Of a DNA stretch of 64,000 bases, positions 37,024-49,346 are shown in pieces; positions within the stretch are counted from its first letter, which is position 1, and the number at the start of each line of letters is the position of its first letter. The translations under genes were made by a program, and so were the position numbers. Below the pieces are notes generated by a model. That model ran no database searches. It saw nothing but the letters and a program-made list of their open reading frames with translations, and was not told where the DNA came from. The stretch spans positions 24,864-88,863 of the forward strand of contig NW_027018085.1 of NCBI RefSeq assembly GCF_032854445.1, written 5' to 3'. This DNA is from Liolophura sinensis. Lineage: Eukaryota; Mollusca; Polyplacophora; Chitonida; Chitonidae.

Positions 37024-38674
37024 GTTGAATATAGTAATGACCAGTCGCGATTGTACATAGTTAATGTAGCCGATTTCAATTCGCAAAAAGACCAGGTAAA
37101 ATTCCAAAAGTAAAAAAAACTGTTCCAATGCTGCTGGTAAGAGGCTAATCCGACGTATTTTTTGACGAGAAATCGAATGGTGCAAACCGCGTTGCTCTCC
37201 GACCAATACTTTTGGCTGTAGCCACAAATGAATAATCATTGATGTCAAGATCACGTGCCCAGCAACGGCTCTTACTCCATGGAAACCAAGGAAATTTGCA
37301 ATTTTTCAACAGCTGGAGATGCCTGGCCCAATTGCGCATCTTTTGGCACCTTATTGATGTGGGTCAGTGTTTAATTGTACTTTTTACAGCGCACTGTAAC
37401 AAGTACCTTGTGTTGTTTTTATATACAAATGGTGTGGTTTTTCTACATGTAGATAAAGACATTGAGTTTGTCTTCGACTTAGAAGTAAGACATTTGCTGG
37501 GTGAGTTAAATGGGCTTGGCCCAAAGATTTGACGTCGTCTGGGCTACCGAAGGGCACATAACTTATAATGAAAAGTTGAATATAGTAATGACCAGTCGCG
37601 ATTGTACATAGTTAATGTAGCCGATTTCAATTCGCAAAAAGACCAGGCAAAAATCCAAAAGTGGAAAAACTGTTCCAATGCTGCTGGTAAGAGGCTAATC
37701 CGACGTATTTTTTGACGAGAAATCAAATGGTGCAAACCGCGTTGCTCTCCGACCAATACTTTTGGCTGTAGCCACAAATGAATAATCATTGATGTCAAGA
37801 TCACGTGCCCAGCAACGGCTCTTACTCCATGGAAACCAAGGAAATTTGCAATTTTTCAACAGTTGGAGATGCCTGGCCCAATTGCGCATCTTTTGGCACC
37901 TTATTGATGTGGGTCAGTGTTCAATTGTACTTTTTACAGCGCACTGTATCAAGTACCTTGTGTTTTTTTTATATTACAAATGGTGTGGTTTTTCTACATG
38001 TAGATAAAGACATTGAGTTTGTCTTCGACTTAGAAGTAAGACATTTGCTGGGTGAGTTAAATGGACTTGGCCCAAAGATTTGACGTCGTCTGGGCTACCG
38101 AAGGGCACATAACTTATAATGAAAAGTTGAATATAGTAATGACCAGTCGCGATTGTACATAGTTAATGTAGCGATTTCAATTCGCAAAAAGACCAGACAA
38201 AAATCCAAAAGTGGAAAAACTGTTCCAATGCTGCTGGTAAGAGGCTAATCCGACGTAATTTTTGACGAGAAATCGAATGGTGCAAACCGCGTTGCTCTCC
38301 GACCAATACTTTTGGCTGTAGCCACAAATGAATAATCATTGATGTCAAGATCACGTGCCCAGCAACGGCTCTTACTCCATGGAAACCAAGGAAATTTGCA
38401 ATTTTTCAACAGCTGGAGATGCCTGGCCCAATTGCGCATCTTTTGGCACCTTATTGATGTGGGTCAGTGTTCAATTGTACTTTTTACAGCGCACTGTATC
38501 AAGTACCTTGTGTTTTTTTTATATACAAATGGTGTGGTTTTTCTACATGTAGATAAAGACATTGAGTTTGTCTTCGACTTAGAAGTAAGACATTTGCTGG
38601 GTGAGTTAAATGGGCTTGGCCCAAAGATTTGACGTCGTCTGGGCTACCGAAGGGCACATAACTTATAATGAAAA
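37024..38674. repeat. Three-unit block related to 46370-47470, 48572-49668 and beyond
   Basis: The unit at 37024 has GGTAAAATTCC, an A-rich run, GTGTTTAATTG and GTGTTGTTTTTAT. The next has AAATCAAATGG and CAACAGTTGG. This pair recurs at 46370/46921 and at 48572/49123, with the G-interrupted T tract as the marker (near 37415, 46760 and 48963). A noisy relative of the first member lies at 19986. Isolated indels here are an extra T near 37973, a missing C near 38173 and an A for T near 38257. Confidence 0.75.
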
Positions 38675-39223
38675 GTTGAATATAGTAATGACCAGTCGCG
38701 ATTGTACATAGTTAATGTAGCCGATTTCAATTCGCAAAAAGACCAGGCAAAAATCCAAAAGTGGAAAAACTGTTCCAATGCTGCTGGTAAGAGGCTAATC
38801 CGACGTATTTTTTGACGAGAAATCGAATGGTGCAAACCGCGTTGCTCTCCGACCAATACTTTTGGCTGTAGCCACAAATGAATAATCATTGATGTCAAGA
38901 TCACGTGCCCAGCAACGGCTCTTACTCCATGGAAACCAAGGAAATTTGCAATTTTTCAACAGCTGGAGATGCCTGGCCCAATTGCGCATCTTTTGGCACC
39001 TTATTGATGTGGGTCAGTGTTCAATTGTACTTTTCACAGCGGACTGTATCAAGTACCTTGTGTTTTTTTATATACAAATGGTGTGGTTTTTCTACATGTA
39101 GATAAAGACATTGAGTTTATCTTCGACTTAGAAGTAAGACAACTCCTGGGTGAGTTAAATGGGCTTGGCCCAAAGATTTGACGTCGTCTGGGCTACCGAA
39201 GGGCACATAACTTATAATGAAAA

Positions 39224-41422
39224 GTTGAATATAGTAATGACCAGTCGCGATTGTACATAGTTAATGTAGCCGATTTCAATTCGCAAAAAGACCAGGCAAA
39301 AATCCAAAAGTGGAAAAACTGTTCCAATGCTGCTGGTAAGAGGCTAATCCGACGTATTTTTTGACGAGAAATCGAATGGTGCAAACCGCGTTGCTCTCCG
39401 ACCAATACTTTTGGCTGTAGCCACAAATGAATAATCATTGATGTCAAGATCACGTGCCCAGCAACGGCTCTTACTCCATGGAAACCAAGGAAATTTGCAA
39501 GTTTTCAACAGTTGGAGATGCCTGGCCCAATTGCGCATCTTTTGGCACCTTATTGATGTGGGTCAGTGTTTAATTGTACTTTTTACAGCGGACTGTATCA
39601 AGTACCTTGTGTTTTTTTTATATACAAATGGTGTGGTTTTTCTACATGTAGATAAAGACATTGAGTTTGTCTTCGACTTAGAAGTAAGACATTTGCTGGG
39701 TGAGTTAAATGGGCTTGGCCCAAAGATTTGACGTCGTCTGGGCTACCGAAGGGCACATAACTTATAATGAAAAGTTGAATATAGTAATGACCAGTCGCGA
39801 TTGTACATAGTTAATGTAGCCGATTTCAATTCGCAAAAAGACCAGACAAAAATCCAAAAGTGGAAAAACTGTTCCAATGCTGCTGGTAAGAGGCTAATCC
39901 GACGTATTTTTTGACGAGAAATCGAATGGTGCAAACCGCGTTGCTCTCCGACCAATACTTTTGGCTGTAGCCACAAATGAATAATCATTGATGTCAAGAT
40001 CACGTGCCCAGCAACGGCTCTTACTCCATGGAAACCAAGGAAATTTGCAATTTTTCAACAGCTGGAGATGCCTGGCCCAATTGCGCATCTTTTGGCACCT
40101 TATTGATGTGGGCCAGTGTTCAATTGTACTTTTCACAGCGGACTGTATCAAGTACCTTGTGTTTTTTTATGTACAAATGGTGTGGTTTTTCTACATGTAG
40201 ATAAAGACATTGAGTTTATCTTCGACTTAGAAGTAAGACAACTCCTGGGTGAGTTAAATGGGCTTGGCCCAAAGATTTGACGTCGTCTGGGCTACCGAAG
40301 GGCACATAACTTATAATGAAAAGTTGAATATAGTAATGACCAGTCGCGATTGTACATAGTTAATGTAGCCGATTTCAATTCGCAAAAAGACCAGGCAAAA
40401 ATCCAAAAGTAGAAAAACTGTTCCAATGCTGTTGGTAAGAGGCTAATCCGACGTATTTTTTGACGAGAAATCGAATGGTGCAAACCGCGTTGCTCTCCGA
40501 CCAATACTTTTGGCTGTAGCCACAAATGAATAATCATTGATGTCAAGATCACGTGCCCAGCAACGGCTCTTACTCCATGGAAACCAAGGAAATTTGCAAT
40601 TTTTCAACAGCTGGAGATGTCTGGCCCAATTGCGCATCTTTTGGCACCTTATTGATGTGGGTCAGTGTTCAATTGTACTTTTTACAGCGGACTGTATTAA
40701 GTACCTTGTGTTTTTTTTATATACAAATGGTGTGGTTTTTCTACATGTAGATAAAGACATTGAGTTTGTCTTCGACTTAGAAGTAAGACATTTGCTGGGT
40801 GAGTTAAATGGGCTTGGCCCAAAGATTTGACGTCGTCTGGGCTACCGAAGGGCACATAACTTATAATGAAAAGTTGAATATAGTAATGACCAGTCGCGAT
40901 TGTACATAGTTAATGTAGCCGATTTCAATTCGCAAAAAGACCAGGCAAAAATCCAAAAGTAGAAAAACTGTTCCAATGCTGTTAATAAGAGGCTAATCCG
41001 ACGTATTTTTTGACGAGAAATCGAATGGTGCAAACCGCGTTGCTCTCCGACCAATACTTTTGGCTGTAGCCACAAATGAATAATCATTGATGTCAAGATC
41101 ACGTGCCCAGCAACGGCTCTTACTCCATGGAAACCAAGGAAATTTGCAATTTTTCAACAGCTGGAGATGTCTGGCCCAATTGCGCATCTTTTGGCACCTT
41201 ATTGATGTGGGTCAGTGTTCAATTGTACTTTTTACAGCGCACTGTATCAAGTACCTTGTGTTTTTTTTATATACAAATGGTGTGGTTTTTCTACATGTAG
41301 ATAAAGACATTGAGTTTGTCTTCGACTTAGAAGTAAGACATTTGCTGGGTGAGTTAAATGGGCTTGGCCCAAAGATTTGACGTCGTCTGGGCTACCGAAG
41401 GGCACATAACTTATAATGAAAA
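39224..41422. repeat. Four-unit block present three times (also 51318-53516 and 59014-61212)
   Basis: The first unit has CAACAGTTGG, GTGTTTAATTG and GCGGACTG. The second has ACCAGACAAAA, the rare GGGCCAGTG, TTATGTAC and the type-B end. The third has AGTAGAAAAACTG, GATGTCTGG and CTGTATTAAG. The fourth has TGTTAATAAG. GGGCCAGTG marks the three copies near 40110, 52205 and 59900, at spacings of about 22 and 14 units. The first copy is unlike the others in having GCAAGTTTTC (39499 region). Confidence 0.85.
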
Positions 41423-43071
41423 GTTGAATATAGTAATGACCAGTCGCGATTGTACATAGTTAATGTAGCCCATTTCAATTCGCAAAAAGACCAGGCAAAA
41501 ATCCAAAAGTGGAAAAACTGTTCCAATGCTGCTGGTAAGAGGCTAATCCGACGTATTTTTTGACGAGAAATCGAATGGTGCAAACCGCGTTGCTCTCCGA
41601 CCAATACTTTTGGCTGTAGCCACAAATGAATAATCATTGATGTCAAGATCACGTGCCCAGCAACGGCTCTTACTCCATGGAAACCAAGGAAATTTGCAAT
41701 TTTTCAACAGCTGGAGATGCCTGGCCCAATTGCGCATCTTTTGGCACCTTATTGATGTGGGTCAGTGTTCAATTGTACTTTTTACAGCGCACTGTATCAA
41801 GTACCTTGTGTTTTTTTTATATACAAATGGTGTGGTTTTTCTACATGTAGATAAAGACATTGAGTTTGTCTTCGACTTAGAAGTAAGACATTTGCTGGGT
41901 GAGTTAAATGGGCTTGGCCCAAAGATTTGACGTCGTCTGGGCTACCGAAGGGCACATAACTTATAATGAAAAGTTGAATATAGTAATGACCAGTCGCGAT
42001 TGTACATAGTTAATGTAGCCGATTTCAATTCGCAAAAAGACCAGGCAAAAATCCAAAAGTGGAAAAAACTGTTCCAATGCTGCTGGTAAGAGGCTAATCC
42101 GACGTATTTTTGACGAGAAATCGAATGGTGCAAACCGCGTTGCTCTCCGACCAATACTTTTGGCTGTAGCCACAAATGAATAATCATTGATGTCAAGATC
42201 ACGTGCCCAGCAACGGCTCTTACTCCATGGAAACCAAGGAAATTTGCAATTTTTCAACAGCTGAAGATGCCTGGCCCAATTGCGCATCTTTTGGCACCTT
42301 ATTGATGTGGGTCAGTGTTCAATTGTACTTTTTACAGCGCACTGTATCAAGTACCTTGTGTTTTTTTTATATACAAATGGTGTGGTTTTTCTACATGTAG
42401 ATAAAGACATTGAGTTTGTCTTCGACTTAGAAGTAAGACATTTGCTGGGTGAGTTAAATGGGCTTGGCCCAAAGATTTGACGTCGTCTGGGCTACCGAAG
42501 GGCACATAACTTATAATGAAAAGTTGAATATAGTAATGACCAGTCGCGATTGTACATAGTTAATGTAGCCGATTTCAATTCGCAAAAAGACCAGGCAAAA
42601 ATCCAAAAGTGGAAAAACTGTTCCAATGCTGCTGGTAAGAGGCTAATCCGACGTATTTTTGACGAGAAATCGAATGGTGCAAACCGCGTTGCTCTCCAAC
42701 CAATACTTTTGGCTGTAGCCACAAATGAATAATCATTGATGTCAAGATCACGTGCCCAGCAACGGCTCTTACTCCATGGAAACCAAGGAAATTTGCAATT
42801 TTTCAACAGCTGGAGATGCCTGGCCCAATTGCGCATCTTTTGGCACCTTATTGATGTGGGTCAGTGTTCAATTGTACTTTTTACAGCGCACTGTATCAAG
42901 TACCTTGTGTTTTTTTTATATACAAATGGTGTGGTTTTTCTACATGTAGATAAAGACATTGAGTTTGTCTTCGACTTAGAAGTAAGACATTTGCTGGGTG
43001 AGTTAAATGGGCTTGGCCCAAAGATTTGACGTCGTCTAGGCTACCGAAGGGCACATAATTTATAATGAAAA

Positions 43072-44600
43072 GTTGAATATAGTAATGACCAGTCGCGATT
43101 GTACATAGTTAATGTAGCCCATTTCAATTCGCAAAAAGACCAGGCAAAAATCCAAAAGTGGAAAAACTGTTCCAATGCTGCTGGTAAGAGGCTAATCCGA
43201 CGTATTTTTTGACGAGAAATCGAATGGTGCAAACCGCGTTGCTCTCCGACCAATACTTTTGGCTGTAGCCACAAATGAATAATCATTGATGTCAAGATCA
43301 CGTGCCCAGCAACGGCTCTTACTCCATGGAAACCAAGGAAATTTGCAATTTTTCAACAGCTGGAGATGCCTGGCCCAATTGCGCATCTTTTGGCACCTTA
43401 TTGATGTGGGTCAGTGTTCAATTGTACTTTTTACAGCGCACTGTATCAAGTACCTTGTGTTTTTTTTATATACAAATGGTGTGGTTTTTCTACATGTAGA
43501 TAAAGACATTGAGTTTGTCTTCGACTTAGAAGTAAGACATTTGCTGGGTGAGTTAAATGGGCTTGGCCCAAAGATTTGACGTCGTCTGGGCTACCGAAGG
43601 GCACATAACTTATAATGAAAAGTTGAATATAGTAATGACCAGTCGCGATTGTACATAGTTAATGTAGCCGATTTCAATTCGCAAAAAGACCAGGCAAAAA
43701 TCCAAAAGTGGAAAAACTGTTCCAATGCTGCTGGTAAGAGGCTAATCCGACGTATTTTTGACGAGAAATCGAATGGTGCAAACCGCGTTGCTCTCCGACC
43801 AATACTTTTGGCTGTAGCCACAAATGAATAATCATTGATGTCAAGATCACGTGCCCAGCAACGGCTCTTACTCCATGGAAACCAAGGAAATTTGCAATTT
43901 TTCAACAGCTGGAGATGCCTGGCCCAATTGCGCATCTTTTGGCACCTTATTGATGTGGGTCAGTGTTCAATTGTACTTTTTACAGCGCACTGTATCAAGT
44001 ACCTTGTGTTTTTTTTATATACAAATGGTGTGGTTTTTCTACATGTAGATAAAGACATTGAGTTTGTCTTCGACTTAGAAGTAAGACATTTGCTGGGTGA
44101 GTTAAATGGGCTTGGCCCAAAGATTTGACGTCGTCTGGGCTACCGAAGGGCACATAACTTATAATGAAAAGTTGAATATAGTAATGACCAGTCGCGATTG
44201 TACATAGTTAATGTAGCCGATTTCAATTCGCAAAAAGACCAGGCAAAAATCCAAAAGTGGAAAAACTGTTCCAATGCTGCTGGTAAGAGGCTAATCCGAC
44301 GTATTTTTGACGAGAAATCGAATGGTACAAACCGCGTTGCTCTCCGACCAATACTTTTGGCTGTAGCCACAAATGAATAATCATTGATGTCAAGATCACG
44401 TGCCCAGCAACGGCTCTTACTCCATGGAAACCAAGGAAATTTGCAATTTTTCAACAGCTGGAGATGCCTGGCCCAATTGCGCATCTTTTGGCACCTTATT
44501 GATGTGGGTCAGTGTTCAATTGTACTTTTTACAGCGGACTGTATCAAGTACCTTGTGTTTTTTTATATACAAATGGTGTGGTTTTTCTACATGTAGATAA
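43072..44600. repeat. Block of about three units shared with 56266-57795 (spacing 13194 bp)
   Basis: A unit with GCCCATTTC (near 43118) is followed by two units with the 5T allele GTATTTTTGACG. The second of these carries the rare GGTACAAACC (near 44325). The same order is found with GCCCATTTC near 56312 and GGTACAAACC near 57519. The partner of the first unit differs by CGTGTTGC and CGACTAATAC, which are also found at 63413. Confidence 0.85.
43622..44170. repeat. 5T-allele monomer, reference copy (549 bp)
   Basis: The run in GTATTTTTTGACG is one T shorter here than in the majority. Clean units with this allele start at 42523, 43622, 44171, 56816, 57365 and 61213. The unit at 41973 and the noisy units at 52968, 53517 and 54067 also have a shortened run. 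The loss fuses two minus-strand reading frames into a 114-codon frame (for example 43591-43935). It also opens a 60-codon plus-strand frame (43649-43831). Because the allele follows block ancestry, I read it as one or a few mutations spread by duplication rather than selection for coding. Confidence 0.8.
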
Positions 44601-45086
44601 AGACATTGAGTTTATCTTCGACTTAGAAGTAAGACAACTCCTGGGTGAGTTAAATGGGCTTGGCCCAAAGATTTGACGTCGTCTGGGCTACCGAAGGGCA
44701 CATAACTTATAATGAAAAGTTGAATATAGTAATGACCAGTCGCGATTGTACATAGTTAATGTAGCCGATTTCAATTCGCACAAACACCAGGCAAAAATCC
44801 AAAAGTAGAAAAACTGTTCCAATGCTGTTGGTAAGAGGCTAATCCGACGTATTTTTTGACGAGAAATCGAATGGTGCAAACCGCGTTGCTCTCCGACCAA
44901 TACTTTTGGCTGTAGCTACAAATGAATAATCATTGATGTCAAGATCACGTGCCCAGCAACGGCTCTTACTCCATGGAAACCAAGGAAATTTGCAATTTTT
45001 CAACAGCTGGAGATGTCTGGCCCAATTGCGCATCTTTTGGCACCTTATTGATGTGGGTCAGTGTTCAATTGTACTTTTTACAGCGG

Positions 45087-47288
45087 ACTGTATCAAGTAC
45101 CTTGTGTTTTTTTTATATACAAATGGTGTGGTTTTTCTACATGTAGATAAAGACATTGAGTTTGTCTTCGACTTAGAAGTAAGACATTTGCTGGGTGAGT
45201 TAAATGGGCTTGGCCCAAAGATTTGACGTCGTCTGGGCTACCGAAGGGCACATAACTTATAATGAAAAGTTGAATATAGTAATGACCAGTCGCGATTGTA
45301 CATAGTTAATGTAGCCGATTTCAATTAGCAGAAAGACCAGGCAAAAATCCAAAAGTGGAAAAACTGTTCCAATGCTGCTGATAAGAGGCTAATCCGACGT
45401 ATTTTTTGACGAGAAATCGAATGGTGCAAACCGTGTTGCTCTCCGACCAATACTTTTGGCTGTAGCCACAAATGAATAATCATTGATGTCAAGATCACGT
45501 GCCCAGCAACGGCTCTTACTCCATGGAAACCAAGGAAATTTGCAATTTTTCAACAGCTGGAGATGCCTGGCCCAATTGCGCATCTTTTGGCACCTTATTG
45601 ATGTGGGTCAGTGTTTAATTGTACTTTTTACAGCGCACTGTATCAAGTACCTTGTGTTTTTTTTATATACAAATGGTGTGGTTTTTCTACATGTAGATAA
45701 AGACATTGAGTTTGTCTTCGACTGAGAAGTAAGACATTTGCTGGGTGAGTTAAATGGGCTTGGCCCAAAGATTTGACGTCGTCTGGGCTACCGAAGGGCA
45801 CATAACTTATAATGAAAAGTTGAATATAGTAAAGACCAGTCGCGATTGTACATAGTTAATGTAGCCGATTTCAATTAGCAAAAAGACCAGGTAAAATTTC
45901 AAAAGTAAAAAAAAACTGTTCCAATGCTGCTGGTAAGAGGCTAATCCGACGTATTTTTTGACGGGAAATCGAATGGTGCAAACCGCGTTGCTCTCCGACC
46001 AATACTTTTGGCTGTAGCCACAAATGAATAATCATTGATGTCAAGATCACGTGCCCAGCAACGGCTCTTACTCCATGGAAACCAAGGAAATTTGCAATTT
46101 TTCAACAGCTGGAGATGCCTGGCCCAATTGCGCATCTTTTGGCACCTTATTGATGTGGGTCAGTGTTCAATTGTACTTTTCACAGCGGACTGTATCAAGT
46201 ACCTTGTGTTTTTTTATATACAAATGGTGTGGTTTTTCTACATGTAGATAAAGACATTGAGTTTATCTTCGACTTAGAAGTAAGACAACTCCTGGGTGAG
46301 TTAAATGGGCTTGGCCCAAAGATTTGACGTCGTCTGGGCTACCGAAGGGCACATAACTTATAATGAAAAGTTGAATATAGTAATGACCAGTCGCGATTGT
46401 ACATAGTTAATGTAGCCGATTTCAATTCGCAAAAAGACCAGGTAAAATTCCAAAAGTAAAAAAAACTGTTCCAATGCTGCTGGTAAGAGGCTAATCCGAC
46501 GTATTTTTTGACGAGAAATCGAATGGTGCAAACCGCGTTGCTCTCCGACCAATACTTTTGGCTGTAGCCACAAATGAATAATCATTGATGTCAAGATCAC
46601 GTGCCCAGCAACGGCTCTTACTCCATGGAAACCAAGGAAATTTGCAATTTTTCAACAGCTGGAGATGCCTGGCCCAATTGCGCATCTTTTGGCACCTTAT
46701 TGATGTGGGTCATTGTTTAATTGTACTTTTTACAGCGCACTGTATCAAGTACCTTGTGTTGTTTTTATATACAAATGGTGTGGTTTTTCTACATGTAGAT
46801 AAAGACATTGAGTTTGTCTTCGACTTAGAAGTAAGACATTTGCTGGGTGAGTTAAATGGGCTTGGCCCAAAGATTTGACGTCGTCTGGGCTACCGAAGGG
46901 CACATAACTTATAATGAAAAGTTGAATATAGTAATGACCAGTCGCGATTGTACATAGTTAATGTAGCCGATTTCAATTCGCAAAAAGACCAGGCAAAAAT
47001 CCAAAAGTGGAAAAACTGTTCCAATGCTGCTGGTAAGAGGCTAATCCGACGTATTTTTTGACGAGAAATCAAATGGTGCAAACCGCGTTGCTCTCCGACC
47101 AATACTTTTGGCTGTAGCCACAAATGAATAATCATTGATGTCAAGATCACGTGCCCAGCAACGGCTCTTACTCCATGGAAACCAAGGAAATTTGCAATTT
47201 TTCAACAGTTGGAGATGCCTGGCCCAATTGCGCATCTTTTGGCACCTTATTGATGTGGGTCAGTGTTCAATTGTACTTTTTACAGCGG
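45087..47288. repeat. Four-unit higher-order block, first copy (2202 bp)
   Basis: The block starts in the 3' half of the unit at 44719 and includes the units at 45269, 45819 and 46370 and the 5' half of 46921. Shared rare states at exactly 2202 bp include CGACTGAGAAG (45719 and 47921 regions), GTAAAGACC (45830 and 48032) and TTAGCAAAAAGACCAGG with a 9A run (45904 and 48106). TTTGACGGGAAATC (45957 and 48159), GTCATTGTTT (46709 and 48911) and GTGTTGTTTTTAT are shared as well. I see no difference between the copies over the shared part before 49346, so this is the youngest-looking duplication in the window. Confidence 0.92.
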
Positions 47289-49346
47289 ACTGTATCAAGT
47301 ACCTTGTGTTTTTTTTATATACAAATGGTGTGGTTTTTCTACATGTAGATAAAGACATTGAGTTTGTCTTCGACTTAGAAGTAAGACATTTGCTGGGTGA
47401 GTTAAATGGGCTTGGCCCAAAGATTTGACGTCGTCTGGGCTACCGAAGGGCACATAACTTATAATGAAAAGTTGAATATAGTAATGACCAGTCGCGATTG
47501 TACATAGTTAATGTAGCCGATTTCAATTAGCAGAAAGACCAGGCAAAAATCCAAAAGTGGAAAAACTGTTCCAATGCTGCTGATAAGAGGCTAATCCGAC
47601 GTATTTTTTGACGAGAAATCGAATGGTGCAAACCGTGTTGCTCTCCGACCAATACTTTTGGCTGTAGCCACAAATGAATAATCATTGATGTCAAGATCAC
47701 GTGCCCAGCAACGGCTCTTACTCCATGGAAACCAAGGAAATTTGCAATTTTTCAACAGCTGGAGATGCCTGGCCCAATTGCGCATCTTTTGGCACCTTAT
47801 TGATGTGGGTCAGTGTTTAATTGTACTTTTTACAGCGCACTGTATCAAGTACCTTGTGTTTTTTTTATATACAAATGGTGTGGTTTTTCTACATGTAGAT
47901 AAAGACATTGAGTTTGTCTTCGACTGAGAAGTAAGACATTTGCTGGGTGAGTTAAATGGGCTTGGCCCAAAGATTTGACGTCGTCTGGGCTACCGAAGGG
48001 CACATAACTTATAATGAAAAGTTGAATATAGTAAAGACCAGTCGCGATTGTACATAGTTAATGTAGCCGATTTCAATTAGCAAAAAGACCAGGTAAAATT
48101 TCAAAAGTAAAAAAAAACTGTTCCAATGCTGCTGGTAAGAGGCTAATCCGACGTATTTTTTGACGGGAAATCGAATGGTGCAAACCGCGTTGCTCTCCGA
48201 CCAATACTTTTGGCTGTAGCCACAAATGAATAATCATTGATGTCAAGATCACGTGCCCAGCAACGGCTCTTACTCCATGGAAACCAAGGAAATTTGCAAT
48301 TTTTCAACAGCTGGAGATGCCTGGCCCAATTGCGCATCTTTTGGCACCTTATTGATGTGGGTCAGTGTTCAATTGTACTTTTCACAGCGGACTGTATCAA
48401 GTACCTTGTGTTTTTTTATATACAAATGGTGTGGTTTTTCTACATGTAGATAAAGACATTGAGTTTATCTTCGACTTAGAAGTAAGACAACTCCTGGGTG
48501 AGTTAAATGGGCTTGGCCCAAAGATTTGACGTCGTCTGGGCTACCGAAGGGCACATAACTTATAATGAAAAGTTGAATATAGTAATGACCAGTCGCGATT
48601 GTACATAGTTAATGTAGCCGATTTCAATTCGCAAAAAGACCAGGTAAAATTCCAAAAGTAAAAAAAACTGTTCCAATGCTGCTGGTAAGAGGCTAATCCG
48701 ACGTATTTTTTGACGAGAAATCGAATGGTGCAAACCGCGTTGCTCTCCGACCAATACTTTTGGCTGTAGCCACAAATGAATAATCATTGATGTCAAGATC
48801 ACGTGCCCAGCAACGGCTCTTACTCCATGGAAACCAAGGAAATTTGCAATTTTTCAACAGCTGGAGATGCCTGGCCCAATTGCGCATCTTTTGGCACCTT
48901 ATTGATGTGGGTCATTGTTTAATTGTACTTTTTACAGCGCACTGTATCAAGTACCTTGTGTTGTTTTTATATACAAATGGTGTGGTTTTTCTACATGTAG
49001 ATAAAGACATTGAGTTTGTCTTCGACTTAGAAGTAAGACATTTGCTGGGTGAGTTAAATGGGCTTGGCCCAAAGATTTGACGTCGTCTGGGCTACCGAAG
49101 GGCACATAACTTATAATGAAAAGTTGAATATAGTAATGACCAGTCGCGATTGTACATAGTTAATGTAGCCGATTTCAATTCGCAAAAAGACCAGGCAAAA
49201 ATCCAAAAGTGGAAAAACTGTTCCAATGCTGCTGGTAAGAGGCTAATCCGACGTATTTTTTGACGAGAAATCAAATGGTGCAAACCGCGTTGCTCTCCGA
49301 CCAATACTTTTGGCTGTAGCCACAAATGAATAATCATTGATGTCAA
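47288..49346. repeat. Four-unit higher-order block, second copy
   Basis: It is directly adjacent to the first copy. The junction unit at 46921 is a hybrid. Its 5' half (AAATCAAATGG, CAACAGTTGG) matches the unit at 49123. Its 3' half (GCGGACTG, then GGGCTTGG) matches the unit at 44719, whereas the unit at 49123 continues with GCGCACTG and GGACTTGG. The crossover therefore lies between about 47212 and 47287. Homology to the first copy ends in the unit at 49123, where a 5-base loss at 49347 starts an indel-rich stretch. Confidence 0.9.

Noticed and set aside
42492-42836. A 114-codon minus-strand frame in 5T units
   Set aside because: It arises from a single T loss that joins two chance frames, and it occurs only in units that share block ancestry.
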